Part shown: positions 42,945 to 51,871 of the stretch, piece after piece | Numbering within the stretch: the first letter of the stretch is position 1 | Layout: each line of letters begins with the position of its first letter | Assembly (NCBI RefSeq): GCF_000718255.1 | Contig: NZ_JOFJ01000004.1 | Location: forward strand, 186,001-250,000 | DNA length: 64,000 nt | Source: Spirillospora albida | GTDB lineage: Bacteria > Actinomycetota > Actinomycetes > Streptosporangiales > Streptosporangiaceae | Direction: 5' to 3' | Position numbers and translations under genes: made by a program | Notes under the pieces: generated by a model | What the model was told of the DNA's origin: nothing | Database searches by the model: none | Seen by the model: the letters and a program-made list of their open reading frames with translations, nothing else

Positions 42945-44240
42945 TCATTCCGGGCGGCCGAGGAGGCGCTCCCCCGGGGTCGCGACGCGGGGGGCGCCGC
43001 GCAGCCCGCCGGGGTCGGCGAGAAGCTCGTCGCGCGCCGGGCCCTCCACGACGCGCGGGTGCTCGTCACCGTATACGTGGACGACGTGTGCCCCGTCACC
43101 CCCGGACGCCGCGGATCCGGTGCGGACGGCCGCGGCGAGCAGCACCGCCATCCGCTCGGCGCTGCGGGCCCAGTCGAACTCTCCCGCCCAGGCGCGGCAG
43201 GCCGCCGCGATCTCGCCGCGGCGCGCGGGGTCGTCCAGCTCCTTCAGGGCGCGTTCCACGATGTCGGCGAGGTCGTCGCCGGATCGGGTGAGCCAGCCCG
43301 TCTCCCCGTCCCGGACGGCGTCGCGGAGCCCGTCGACGTCAAAGGCGACCGTCGGGACGCCGAGCACCGCCGCCTCGATCACGCTGAGCCCCCAGCCCTC
43401 GCCCTGCGACGTGCTGAGGTGCAGCCGGGCGCCCGCGACCAGCGCGTTCTTCACGTCCTCGGGCACGTAGCCGTGGGCGATGACCGTCCCGCCGAGGCCG
43501 CGCCGGTCGATGTCCGCCGCGAGCGCGGCCGCTTCCGGCCCGTCGCCGACGATGTGCAGCCGGGTGCCGGGCCGGCGGTCGGCGAGGCGGGCGGCGAGGT
43601 CGAGCAGCCGGTCGACCCGCTTGTGCGGGACGAGCCGCGTCACGCAGACCAGGTCCTCGCCGCCGCCCGGGGCGGCGACGTCCGGAACCGAGGAGCCGTT
43701 GGGGACGATGTACGTGGACCCCGTCCAGCCGAGCCGTTCCCGGACGGCCCGCATCGTGGACGGCGACACCGCCACGACGGCGTGCCGCCGGTACGTCCAG
43801 CGGGTCACCGGCCCCTCCAGCAGGCGGCCGAGCCAGGCCAGCCACGCGGGGAAGTACAGCCCGAACTGCCCGTCGTGGACGTGGTGGATCACGCAGAACA
43901 CCGGGACGCGGCGCCGCAGCGCCCACGGCGTGAAGAACGGGATGCCGTTCTGGCAGTCGACGACCGCGTCGAACGACCGGCGGTGCGCCAGCGTCCACAG
44001 CAGGACGAGGGGGTACACGGTGAACCGGCCGCCGAGCCGCACGAACTCGACGCCGTCGACCCGGTCGCGGCGGCGCTGGCCCGGCGCACGGCAGGTGACG
44101 TAGCGGACCCGGGCGCCGCGCGCGGCGAGCCGCCGCGCCAGCTCCCAGGCGTACCGTTCGGCGCCGCCGGCGGCCGGATGCCAGGGGTCGCGCCAGTTGA
44201 CGACCGCGATGCGCAGGCCGTCCACGTCCGCGGCCGTCAT
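42945..44240 (-). CDS. GT4-family glycosyltransferase
   Basis: 431 residues, ATG at 44240, overlapping the preceding gene by 4 bases (ATGA). GT-B fold: N-terminal WHPAAGGAERYAWELARRLAARGA, middle YIVPNGSSVPD and CVTRLVPHKRVDRLLDLAARL, then STSQGEGWGLSVIEAAVLGVPTVAFDVDGL with the E-x7-E nucleotide-sugar motif. A ~50-residue C-terminal extension without known motif follows. No signal peptide: cytoplasmic. The cluster places it in envelope glycan assembly next to the AftD-like and GT2 genes. Confidence 0.88.
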   Translation of the reverse strand: MTAADVDGLRIAVVNWRDPWHPAAGGAERYAWELARRLAARGARVRYVTCRAPGQRRRDRVDGVEFVRLGGRFTVYPLVLLWTLAHRRSFDAVVDCQNGIPFFTPWALRRRVPVFCVIHHVHDGQFGLYFPAWLAWLGRLLEGPVTRWTYRRHAVVAVSPSTMRAVRERLGWTGSTYIVPNGSSVPDVAAPGGGEDLVCVTRLVPHKRVDRLLDLAARLADRRPGTRLHIVGDGPEAAALAADIDRRGLGGTVIAHGYVPEDVKNALVAGARLHLSTSQGEGWGLSVIEAAVLGVPTVAFDVDGLRDAVRDGETGWLTRSGDDLADIVERALKELDDPARRGEIAAACRAWAGEFDWARSAERMAVLLAAAVRTGSAASGGDGAHVVHVYGDEHPRVVEGPARDELLADPGGLRGAPRVATPGERLLGRPE

Positions 44241-45043
44241 CCCGGTCCGGCGCCCGACGCCGAGGGCAGCCCGTCTCCGGGCAGGACGATCTCCGGTGAG
44301 GGCGCCTGCGCCGGGATCAGGGGCCGCGTGGTGCCCGTCCGGATCCGCAGCAGGTCCATCAGGATCGGCAGTGAGTGCTTCCTTACCGAGAACGTCGATC
44401 CGGGCCGGTCGCGCCACACGACGGGGACGGTCGTCACCTCGGCGCCGCGCCGCACGCAGTGCGCGAGCAGTTCGACGTCGAAGGCGAACCCGGTGGTGTG
44501 CAGGTCGGCGGCGGCGGCGCGGCCGACCTCTCCGGCGAAGAACTTGAAGCCGCACTGGGTGTCGGGGATGCCGCCGGCGAGCGTCCGGACGATCCGGTTG
44601 AACGCGAGCGCGCCGAGCCGCCGGACGGGCAGCGAGTACGCCTCCACGACGGAGTCGGGGTGCCGCCGCGATCCGACCACGACGGGCGAGCCCGCCCGCA
44701 GCAGCGGGACGACCTCGTCGAGCGCGGCGAGGTCGGTGGCCATGTCGGCGTCCATGAACCCGATGTAGGGGGCGCGGGTGGCGAGCAGCCCGGCCTGGAC
44801 GGCGGCGCCCTTGCCGAGCCGGTCGCAGCGCATCACCCGCGCGGGCACGGGGCCCGTCCAGGCGCGGACGATGTCGGCGGTGCCGTCGGTGCTGGCGTTG
44901 TCGACGACGAGGATCTCGGCGCGCAGCGGCAGTGCCGCGAGCCGGGCGCCCAGCAGGTCCAGGCCCTCGGGAAGCCGGCCGGCCTCGTTGCGGGCGGGGA
45001 CGACGATCTCCAGTTGTGCGAAGCCGTGCGGGCGGATCCCCAT
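44237..45043 (-). CDS. GT2-family glycosyltransferase (polyprenyl-phosphate sugar synthase type)
   Basis: 268 residues, ATG at 45043. GT-A fold of the DPM1-like branch: LEIVVPARNEAGRLPEGL, ILVVDNASTDGTADIVRAW, the metal-binding MDADMATD, VVVGSRRHPDS, and DTQCGFKFFAGEVG near the acceptor site. No C-terminal membrane helices, unlike some relatives. It may charge polyprenyl phosphate with a sugar for the GT-C enzyme nearby. Its stop overlaps the GT4 start. Confidence 0.88.
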   Translation of the reverse strand: MGIRPHGFAQLEIVVPARNEAGRLPEGLDLLGARLAALPLRAEILVVDNASTDGTADIVRAWTGPVPARVMRCDRLGKGAAVQAGLLATRAPYIGFMDADMATDLAALDEVVPLLRAGSPVVVGSRRHPDSVVEAYSLPVRRLGALAFNRIVRTLAGGIPDTQCGFKFFAGEVGRAAAADLHTTGFAFDVELLAHCVRRGAEVTTVPVVWRDRPGSTFSVRKHSLPILMDLLRIRTGTTRPLIPAQAPSPEIVLPGDGLPSASGAGPG

Positions 45044-45060
45044 CTGGGTGCGGCGCGGGG

Positions 45061-45192
45061 TCAGCGGGAGCCGTAGTTGTACAGCGGCTTGATGACCGGG
45101 TCCTTCTGGGACGCGTTCGTGAGCTGCACTGCACCGAAGGAGGCGCCGGCGGCCAGAATGCAGCCGACCAGAGCGGAGAGGGCGATGCGCAT
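45061..45192 (-). CDS. DUF2613 small membrane protein
   Basis: 43 residues, ATG at 45192. One membrane helix (IALSALVGCILAAGASFGAVQL) is followed by a short external tail ending KPLYNYGSR. This is the DUF2613 pattern; in Corynebacteriales such proteins are encoded beside AftD, as here. It may be an accessory subunit of the GT-C enzyme, which is inference from conserved neighbourhood. Confidence 0.75.
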   Translation of the reverse strand: MRIALSALVGCILAAGASFGAVQLTNASQKDPVIKPLYNYGSR

Positions 45193-45242
45193 CGGGGGAC
45201 CTTTCGGCGGGGGAGTAAGGGGGTACTGGCTGGTAACCGAAG

Positions 45243-46925
45243 TCACAGGGTAGTACGTGGAGCGACAATTAACCACAAAATCCCGACACTCACCACGATC
45301 CACGCCAAGACCACGGGAACCACCGGAACGCGGTCATCGTAGGCGGTTACGGGGCCTTCGACCCGGTAGAGGGCCAGGTCACGGCTTCGCAACACTTCCA
45401 CCAGCCCCTCGGGCGCGGTTCCCGGAACCCGCGCCCCGGGCACCTCGGCGGTCGCGTCCACCACGACGAACCGGACACCTTCCTCACGCAGAGTGACGGC
45501 GGTCAGGGGGGCCGCCTTCTCGATCCGGACGGCGCGCGGATCCTCCGGCGCGACCGTCGTCCCGCCGACGCGCACGGCGTCGTTCATGATCACTCGCCGG
45601 TGGTGCAGGAACCGGGGCAGCGGCTCCAGAACACGGCGGTCGTGGTTCCAGGGATAGCCGCGGTAGGCCGCCCACGGCAGGACCAGCACGTCCCCGGGGG
45701 CCTCGTCGGCGGCCACGATCTGCCGCGCCCGGGTCCACGCGTCCGGGTACCGGACGGCCCGAAGGTCGCCCGCCGCGCCCCAGGCCAGCGTCGGCAGCAG
45801 CAGGACGGGAACGAGCACCGCCCCGGCCGCGACCACCGGCAGCCGGGCGTCCATGGCGCGGTCGGCGGCCGCCCCCAGCCCGACCGCGACCACGACGGCG
45901 AGCGGCGCGACGAACTGCTGCCCGTCCCGGAACACCGCGAACCCGGCCCACAGGCCGATCAACCCGGCCAGGACGGGCGCCGCCACGGCGCCCAGCGCGG
46001 CGACGGAGAACCCGGCGCCCGCCGCCGCGACCTGCCCCGGCTCCCGGACCCACCGCCAATGGGCGGCGAGCGCGACGACCACGACCGCCAGCCACAGCGC
46101 CGCCATGACGGGCGTCCCATAACCCCGGGGGACGGTCTCCCCGTTCCATACGCCGCCGAGCATCAGCAGGCTGCCGAGCGTCCCGAACGGCGTGTCGGCC
46201 CGCGCCGCGAACGCCTCGACGCCCGCCCCGTCCTCCGGCACCCCGCCCGGACGCAGCAGCCCCGGGACCAGCCACGGCAGGCTCAGCAGGGCGAGCGCGC
46301 CCGCGACCCGGGCCCCCGCCCGCACCCGTTCGGCGAGCGCCCGCCCGGAGAGGACCGCCACGACCAGCGCGGCCGTCCCGGACACGGCGAGCGCCGCGAA
46401 CCCCCCGATCGCGGCGGGCAGCAGGCGGAGCAGGAGCCGCCGCCCGCCGCCGCGCTCCCCCGTCCGGGCGGCGGCGCCGACGACCCACGGCAGCGCCGCG
46501 TAGCCGAGGAGCAGCGCCCACTGCCCGAGCAGCAGCCGCTCCGCGACGAACGGGTTCCAGGCGTAGCAGACTCCGGCCGCGAGGCGCGGCACCGTCCGGT
46601 CCGAGGGCACGAGCGACGCCGCCGACGCGCACGCCATCACGAAGATCGCGAGCAGCACGAGCTTCTGCCCGACGTCGGCCGGGAGCACCGAACCCAGGGC
46701 GGTGACGAAAACGTCGCTCGGGACGTGCCGGGGCACCGTCCCCGTCAGCCCGAACGTCAGCCGGGTGAACGCTGGATCGGGCACGAACACCATGTCGTAG
46801 GACAGGACGAACCCGGGCGCGAGCCCCGGCCCGATCGCCAGGAGCCCCAGCCCGAGCCCCGTCAGGGCGGCGGCCAGGTGCCGCCCGCTCCCGCCTGGAA
46901 GACGTCCTGGAAATCGTGCCCGCAT
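45243..46925 (-). CDS. Multi-pass membrane protein, GT-C-like
   Basis: 560 residues, ATG at 46925. About 12 hydrophobic helices, then an external C-terminal domain (DEAPGDVLVLPWAAYRGYPWNHDRRVLEPLPRF ... GVRFVVVDATAEV) and a final anchor (VPVVPVVLAWIVVSVGILWLIVAP). The early external loop LSYDMVFVPDPAFTR has an Asp pair like those in GT-C glycosyltransferases. Position with AftD-like, GT4, GT2 and DUF2613 genes supports a role in glycan transfer or transport. No named family was recognised with confidence. Confidence 0.7.
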   Translation of the reverse strand: MRARFPGRLPGGSGRHLAAALTGLGLGLLAIGPGLAPGFVLSYDMVFVPDPAFTRLTFGLTGTVPRHVPSDVFVTALGSVLPADVGQKLVLLAIFVMACASAASLVPSDRTVPRLAAGVCYAWNPFVAERLLLGQWALLLGYAALPWVVGAAARTGERGGGRRLLLRLLPAAIGGFAALAVSGTAALVVAVLSGRALAERVRAGARVAGALALLSLPWLVPGLLRPGGVPEDGAGVEAFAARADTPFGTLGSLLMLGGVWNGETVPRGYGTPVMAALWLAVVVVALAAHWRWVREPGQVAAAGAGFSVAALGAVAAPVLAGLIGLWAGFAVFRDGQQFVAPLAVVVAVGLGAAADRAMDARLPVVAAGAVLVPVLLLPTLAWGAAGDLRAVRYPDAWTRARQIVAADEAPGDVLVLPWAAYRGYPWNHDRRVLEPLPRFLHHRRVIMNDAVRVGGTTVAPEDPRAVRIEKAAPLTAVTLREEGVRFVVVDATAEVPGARVPGTAPEGLVEVLRSRDLALYRVEGPVTAYDDRVPVVPVVLAWIVVSVGILWLIVAPRTTL

Positions 46926-46937
46926 GGTGCCCGAACG

Positions 46938-49034
46938 TTACCCGCCGGCCGGCTCGGGGTCGCGCGGCAGCCCGAGGATCCGCTCGCCGATCACGTTGAG
47001 GTTCACCTCGGTGGTGCCGCCGCCGATCGACATCGCGCGGGACGCCAGGAGGTAGCGGGTCCACTTGGGCCGCAGCGGGCCCTTCCAGCCGCCGGTCAGC
47101 GCGCCCTGCTCGCCGAGGAGCGTGAATCCGAACTCGGTGACCTGCTGACCGTGCTCCATCGCGACGAGCTTGCGGACGTTCGCCGTCGCGCCCGGGTCGG
47201 TCCCCGACAGCTGCTTCAGCGTCGCCCGCAGCCCGAGCAGCGCCATCGCGTGCTCGTCGCACGCGAGCCGCCCGAGCCCGTCCCGGACGAGCGGGTCGTC
47301 CCCGGCGTCCAGCTCGCCGATCAGCCGCACCAGCTTCGGCACGTCGCCACCGAGCTGGAACGACTTGGTCAGGCCGACCCGCTCGTTCGCCAGCGTGTTG
47401 CGCGCGACGCGCCAGCCCTCGTTCACCGGGCCGACGACGAGTTCGTCCGGGACGAACACCCCGTCCAGGAAGACCTCGTTGAAGACGGCGTCGCCGGTGC
47501 ACTCCCGCAGCGGCCGCACCTCGATGCCCTCGGACGCCATGTCGACGAGGAAGTACGTGATGCCGTCGTGCTTCGGCCGGCCGGCGTCGGTCCGGGCGAT
47601 GCAGATGCCCCACTGCGCCTCGCGCGCGAGCGACGTCCAGATCTTCTGCCCGGTGATGCGCCAGCCGCCCTCGACCCTCTCCGCCCGCGTGGACAGCCCG
47701 GCGAGGTCGGAGCCGGCGCCCGGCTCGGAGAACAGCTGGCACCAGATGATCTCGCCCCGCAGCGTCGGCGGCAGGAAGCGCTCCTGCTGCTCCGCCGTCC
47801 CGTACCGCACCAGCGACGGGACGACCCACGCCGCGATCATCAGCGGGACCGGCCTGACCTTCGCCGCCTTCAGCTCCTGCTGGATCACGACCTGCTCCAG
47901 CGGACCGGCGTCCCGTCCCCACGGCTTCGGCAGGTGCGGGGTGACCCATCCGCCCGCCGCCATCTCGGCCCGCTGGGTGAGCGGGTCCATCGCCGCCAGC
48001 CCGGCGACCGACGCCCGGATCTCCTCCCGCAGCGCGGCGGCGTCCTCGGGAAGCTCGATGTCCATGGGACGCCGGACGCCCGCCAGCGCCAGCGCGGCGA
48101 CCTCCGCCCGGTGGACGGCGGCCTTTCCGAGCACGGCCCGCAGCGTCAGGGTCCGCCGGTAGAACAGGTGGGCGCTGTGCTCGTAGGTGTATCCGACTCC
48201 GCCGTGCACCTGGATGTTGCCCTCGGCGCACGCGACCGCGGCGTCGGCGGCGAGCGCACCCGCGACCCCGACGGCGTAGGCGCGCTGCCCGTCCTCGTCG
48301 TCGAGCGCCCGCGCGGCGTCCCACACCGCGGCCCTGGCCCGCTCGACGGCGATGAGCATCCGCGCGCACCGGTGCTTGACGCCCTGGAACTGCCCGATCG
48401 GCCGCCCGAACTGCACCCGCAGCTTGGCGTAGGAGACGGCCTCCTCGGTGGCGCGCCACGCCACGCCGCACGCCTCGGCCCCCAGCAGGACGGTGGACAG
48501 CGCCCGGACGTCGACGTCCAGGAACCGCTCCTCGGGGACCTGAAGCCCCTCCACCGTGACCGACCCGGAGGCCCGGGTCAGATCGAGCGACTCGACCTCC
48601 CCCACCGAGACCTCGTCGCGCCGCAGGACGACCCAGCGCTCCCCCACCGGCAGGACGAGGACGTCGGCCTCGGGGGCTCCCACGACCGGCTCCACGGTGC
48701 CGGAGAGCGCGGGGCCGGGAGGCAGCGAGCCGCCGACCAGCGCCACGCACCCGCGCAGGGAGCCGTCCGCCAGCCCGGGGAGGAACTCCCGCATCCCGCC
48801 CGCGTGGAGCACGGCGGACGCGAGAACGGTGGGCGCGTAGGGCCCCGGCACGAGGGCGCGCCCGAGCTCCTCCAGCGCGACGGCCTGCTCCAGCAGGCCG
48901 AACCCCTGCCCGCCGACGTCCTCCGGCAGGTGGAGCCCCGCGAACGCCGCCCCGGCGGCCGCCGGATCCCGCTCGGCGAGTCCGCGCACGGACGCCGCCA
49001 GTGCCTCGTGTTCCTCGGTCAACCCGATCGCCAT
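46938..49034 (-). CDS. fadE34: Fused two-domain acyl-CoA dehydrogenase, FadE34-like
   Basis: 698 residues, ATG at 49034 with AGAGGT 6 bases upstream. Two acyl-CoA dehydrogenase units lie in tandem. Unit 1 (about 1-320) has QVHGGVGYTYEHSAHLFYRR but a poor substrate pocket. Unit 2 (about 330-698) has QLFSEPGAGSDLAGL, ITGQKIWTSLA and GGTTEVNLNVIGERILGLPRD. This double architecture and length are those of mycobacterial FadE34 (ChsE3), which dehydrogenates the C24 bile-acid-type side chain. It lies away from the other sterol genes of this window, and no KstR-pattern site was found in front of it. Confidence 0.82.
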   Translation of the reverse strand: MAIGLTEEHEALAASVRGLAERDPAAAGAAFAGLHLPEDVGGQGFGLLEQAVALEELGRALVPGPYAPTVLASAVLHAGGMREFLPGLADGSLRGCVALVGGSLPPGPALSGTVEPVVGAPEADVLVLPVGERWVVLRRDEVSVGEVESLDLTRASGSVTVEGLQVPEERFLDVDVRALSTVLLGAEACGVAWRATEEAVSYAKLRVQFGRPIGQFQGVKHRCARMLIAVERARAAVWDAARALDDEDGQRAYAVGVAGALAADAAVACAEGNIQVHGGVGYTYEHSAHLFYRRTLTLRAVLGKAAVHRAEVAALALAGVRRPMDIELPEDAAALREEIRASVAGLAAMDPLTQRAEMAAGGWVTPHLPKPWGRDAGPLEQVVIQQELKAAKVRPVPLMIAAWVVPSLVRYGTAEQQERFLPPTLRGEIIWCQLFSEPGAGSDLAGLSTRAERVEGGWRITGQKIWTSLAREAQWGICIARTDAGRPKHDGITYFLVDMASEGIEVRPLRECTGDAVFNEVFLDGVFVPDELVVGPVNEGWRVARNTLANERVGLTKSFQLGGDVPKLVRLIGELDAGDDPLVRDGLGRLACDEHAMALLGLRATLKQLSGTDPGATANVRKLVAMEHGQQVTEFGFTLLGEQGALTGGWKGPLRPKWTRYLLASRAMSIGGGTTEVNLNVIGERILGLPRDPEPAGG

Positions 49035-49096
49035 GCCCACACCTCTCATTCAGGGTGGGCACAGCCTACGAGACCCGAACGGGATTCGGTTAAGCC

Positions 49097-50329
49097 TCAG
49101 CCCGCGATCTTCAGCTGGTTGACGAACTGGTTCAGATCGGGCCACATCTTCCGGTGGGTGTTCGGCACGGACGCGAACACCACCGCGGGCGTCGGACGCC
49201 CGGTGTCGATCACGGCGGTCAGCACGACCTCGCCGGTCGCCCGCACGCCCGCCCGCTTGTAGGTCAGGTACGAGGCGATCAGCCAGCCCTTGCGCCCGTC
49301 CACGGTCAGGGCCTGGGACGCCAGCGGCGCCTTCCGGTGCGGGAAGGCGTAGTACTGCTGCTCGAACCCGCCGGCCGCGAGCGCCGCGACGTTCTTGACG
49401 CTGTCAGGGCCTTCGTACGCGCTCTGCAGCGTCGGCACCAGCGTGCCGGTGAGCAGCTGCCCGTACCAAATCAGCCCGGCGCGCTTCTCCGTCACCAGGA
49501 TCTGCTGCCCCGACCAGCCCGAGACACCGAGCTTGTTCTGCTTCGTGGGCACCAGCCACGGCGACGCGAGCCGCGGGTACGACAGGCCGGAATGCGCGTC
49601 GGCGACCCGTCCGACGACCCGGCTGGGCCGCCCCGAGAACCGCGCCAGCTGCTTGTCCGGCGGGGCCTGGACCTGCTGCTCCTTGGGCTCGGCGGCGGTC
49701 GACGCCGGCCTGCCGCTCGGCTTCTCCGGCTCGTCGTCCCCACCCGTGAGGAAGTAGACGCCGCCCGCCGCCAGCACGGCGACGACCAGCAGCCCGACAC
49801 CGCCGATCAGGACGAGCCGCGAGCGGCCGCCCTTGTCGAAGTCGTCCTGCGGCGAGGAGGGGGCGGCGCCCAGCTTGGCGTCGGCGGCGGCCTCGTCGGC
49901 CATCCACTCGGGCATCTGCCAGTTGCCGCTGCTCGGCTTGCCGGGACGGGCGGGCTCGGTCGACCCGGTCGGCACGGCGGGCACGTAGCGGGGGTCCCCG
50001 GCGCCCTCGCCGAAGAGCGACTCGTCCTCGTCGACCGGCGCGACCTTGACGTCGTCGACCTCGGGCTCCGCCGGAGGAACCGGCTCGGGCTCGGGCTCCG
50101 GCTCGGCGGACGAGACCCCCCAGAAATCGTCACCGGCGGGTTCGGCGGGCCGCTCGACCTTCCCCCAGACGTCGTGCCCGTCGTCCTCGGCGGGATCGGC
50201 CGGGGCGGGCGCCCGCACCTCGGGCACCTTGGGCTCGGGGAACGCCACGGGACCGTCGTCCCTCGGCTCTCCCCCGCCGCTCTCGCTCATATCGGTCCAG
50301 CGCGCACCGCGCTCCCCCTGATCGGACAT
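49097..50329 (-). CDS. Membrane-anchored protein of unknown function
   Basis: 410 residues; ATG at 50329 (a later in-frame ATG at 50290 is possible). The first ~160 residues are acidic and Pro/Glu-rich, apparently disordered. One membrane helix (LVLIGGVGLLVVAVLAAGGVYFL, about 170-192) is followed by a ~200-residue external domain. The domain has a compact fold (WLVPTKQNKLGVSGWSGQQILVTEK; GWLIASYLTYKRAGVRATGEVVLTAVID) and no Cys pairs or enzyme motif. Such architecture occurs in actinobacterial envelope proteins of unknown role. A 62-base gap separates it from FadE34. Confidence 0.65.
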   Translation of the reverse strand: MSDQGERGARWTDMSESGGGEPRDDGPVAFPEPKVPEVRAPAPADPAEDDGHDVWGKVERPAEPAGDDFWGVSSAEPEPEPEPVPPAEPEVDDVKVAPVDEDESLFGEGAGDPRYVPAVPTGSTEPARPGKPSSGNWQMPEWMADEAAADAKLGAAPSSPQDDFDKGGRSRLVLIGGVGLLVVAVLAAGGVYFLTGGDDEPEKPSGRPASTAAEPKEQQVQAPPDKQLARFSGRPSRVVGRVADAHSGLSYPRLASPWLVPTKQNKLGVSGWSGQQILVTEKRAGLIWYGQLLTGTLVPTLQSAYEGPDSVKNVAALAAGGFEQQYYAFPHRKAPLASQALTVDGRKGWLIASYLTYKRAGVRATGEVVLTAVIDTGRPTPAVVFASVPNTHRKMWPDLNQFVNQLKIAG

Positions 50330-50404
50330 GCGGCACACGTTACGCGAAGATCATCACTTGCGTTCCGGCAGGCCATCACGCATTGGACACATCTTCCTAT
50401 CGCC

Positions 50405-51253
50405 TCAGCCCTGCACCGGAACCCCGGAGTCACCGCCTGTAATCCCCGGTGTCACGGCCACCCGCTCCCGCACGAGCAGCGTCGCGCCCGCCACCGCGCC
50501 GGGCATGGCGAGCACCGCCCCGAACGGCACCAGGAAGATCAGGAACGTGGCCACTCCGAACCCGAGGACGACGGGCCGCCGCCGCTTCAGCAGCGCGAAC
50601 CGCTCCCTCCGCATGACGCCCCGCCGCTCGAGCGCGACGGACGTCAACTCGCTCGCCAGGAAGTACCCCGACACCACGGCGGCCACCGCGGGAACCACCG
50701 TCTGCCCCACCAGGGGCAGGAACCCGCACACGAAGAACACGAGCGCGAACCCGACCGCCACGACGCCGAGCAGCGCCGCGTCCTTGAGGGCACGCCACAC
50801 CGACACCAGGAAGGGAACCTCGACTTCGGGCGGCGCCCCGCCCTCCGACTCCTCGACCCGCGCGGAGATCGCCTCGTAGAACGGGTCGCCCACGAGCAGC
50901 GTGAGAGCGGTGAACGTGAGAATCGCCACGAAGAGGGCCGCCCCGAAGATCGTCACCCCCGCGACCACCCGCACGGAGGACCGCGCCGAGGACGACCAGT
51001 CATCGGCGAACGGCGTGAGGGCGCCGACGAGATCCCCGAGGTTCAACGCCAGCGCCCCGAGCGCGGCCACGTAGGCGACCAGCACGATCAGCGCCGGGAT
51101 CAACCCGAACAACCACTGCGCGGGCCGCCGGGCGACCCACCCGATCCCGCGGAACAGATATCCGGCACCACTGAGGAAGTCCTTGAACCCCGACGTCCGC
51201 GGGGGCGACTCGACGGGAGACCCGGAGGGCACGGGGGCATAAGGCGCATTCAC
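50405..51253 (-). CDS. EI24/CysZ-family membrane protein
   Basis: 282 residues from the GTG at 51253. Membrane segments alternate with a cytoplasmic insert: PAQWLFGLIPALIVLVAYVAALGALAL, VRVVAGVTIFGAALFVAILTFTALTLLVGDPFYEAI (family signature region), LLGVVAVGFALVFFVCGFLPLVGQTVVPA, RRRPVVLGFGVATFLIFLVPFGAVLAMP. E. coli CysZ takes up sulfate; most actinobacterial relatives have no tested function and no cysteine-synthesis gene is nearby. The start is not strongly supported. Confidence 0.78.
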   Translation of the reverse strand: MNAPYAPVPSGSPVESPPRTSGFKDFLSGAGYLFRGIGWVARRPAQWLFGLIPALIVLVAYVAALGALALNLGDLVGALTPFADDWSSSARSSVRVVAGVTIFGAALFVAILTFTALTLLVGDPFYEAISARVEESEGGAPPEVEVPFLVSVWRALKDAALLGVVAVGFALVFFVCGFLPLVGQTVVPAVAAVVSGYFLASELTSVALERRGVMRRERFALLKRRRPVVLGFGVATFLIFLVPFGAVLAMPGAVAGATLLVRERVAVTPGITGGDSGVPVQG

Positions 51254-51392
51254 CCGCCCCAAACTACCGCCCACCCCCGATCAGCCCGGCACACCCGCCC
51301 GATCCGCTCCCCCGGCCAGGAGGGGGTTCGTTCCCCGGGAATCGAGGGCGAGCCACCCGCGCCTCCGCCGGCGACCCAAGCCGGGAGGGGGC

Positions 51393-51411
51393 GTGGGGGC
51401 GAAGCCCCCAC
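51393..51411. terminator. Hairpin between membrane-protein gene and ssrA
   Basis: GTGGGGGC-GAA-GCCCCCAC, a perfect 8-bp stem. It may back up the ssrA terminator at 51456-51488. Confidence 0.4.
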
Positions 51412-51455
51412 AGCCGGGGGTCCGGCGGTCGCCCCCCGGGAGAAATGACGAAGAC

Positions 51456-51488
51456 GACCCACGCCCGCGCTTTCCGCGGGCATGGGTC
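51456..51488 (-). terminator. ssrA terminator
   Basis: 14-bp stem with one mismatch (GACCCAcGCCCGCG pairing with 51475-51488) around loop CTTTC, 14 bases past the tmRNA 3' end. On the minus strand the stem is followed by a T-rich run (GTCTTCGTCATTTC). Confidence 0.75.
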
Positions 51489-51501
51489 GCCCATAGTCGA
51501 G

Positions 51502-51871
51502 TGGAGGTGGCGGGAATCGAACCCGCGTCCTTCGGTGATGAATCAGGGCTTCTCCGGGTGCAGCCTGCTTATCGTTTTCTCAGTCCCGGCGCTCACGCAG
51601 GCGTGTCGCCGACGGGCTCAGTCGCTGTTGGATGTTCCCACAGGCCCCGCGACCGGGCTTGTGGGTGGAGTCTCCTTGCGATGCCAGATCCCGGGTCGGA
51701 GACTCTCCCGGGCTGACAGAGTCAGCTCCTCGCTCAGGCGGCGAGGGCGAACTCGGACTGCTTCTTGTTGGCAGTTATTGGTTTGCTGTCACAGGATTAA
51801 CGAGGTCACGACAGCAACCCTCGACCCGCTTCCCCTGGCTCGACCTACCGAAGTCGAAGCCGGTCACCCCC
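51502..51871 (-). ncRNA. ssrA: tmRNA (transfer-messenger RNA)
   Basis: About 370 bases on the minus strand. The 5' end GGGGGTG (51865-51871) pairs with CACCTCC at 51503-51509 to form the tRNA-like acceptor, next to the TTCGAC of the D-arm region. The T-arm GGGTTCGATTCCC precedes the 3' end. CCA is not encoded. The tag reading frame at 51734-51772 starts GCC and gives A-N-K-K-Q-S-E-F-A-L-A-A then TGA; the ending FALAA is typical of actinobacteria. With SmpB (54137-54610) it rescues stalled ribosomes and labels the products for proteolysis. Ends are accurate to a few bases. Confidence 0.95.

Noticed and set aside
38813..43291. Plus-strand open frame of nearly 1500 codons opposite the AftD-like gene
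   Set aside because: Gly/Arg/Pro-rich shadow; the minus strand carries membrane helices and discoidin-like modules.
45600..49262. Plus-strand open frame of 1220 codons
   Set aside because: Runs opposite two well-supported genes and has no domain.
51502..51530. Sequence GGCGGGAATCGAACCCGC taken as a tRNA T-arm
   Set aside because: It is the tRNA-like 3' end of tmRNA; no anticodon arm is present and the tag frame follows.
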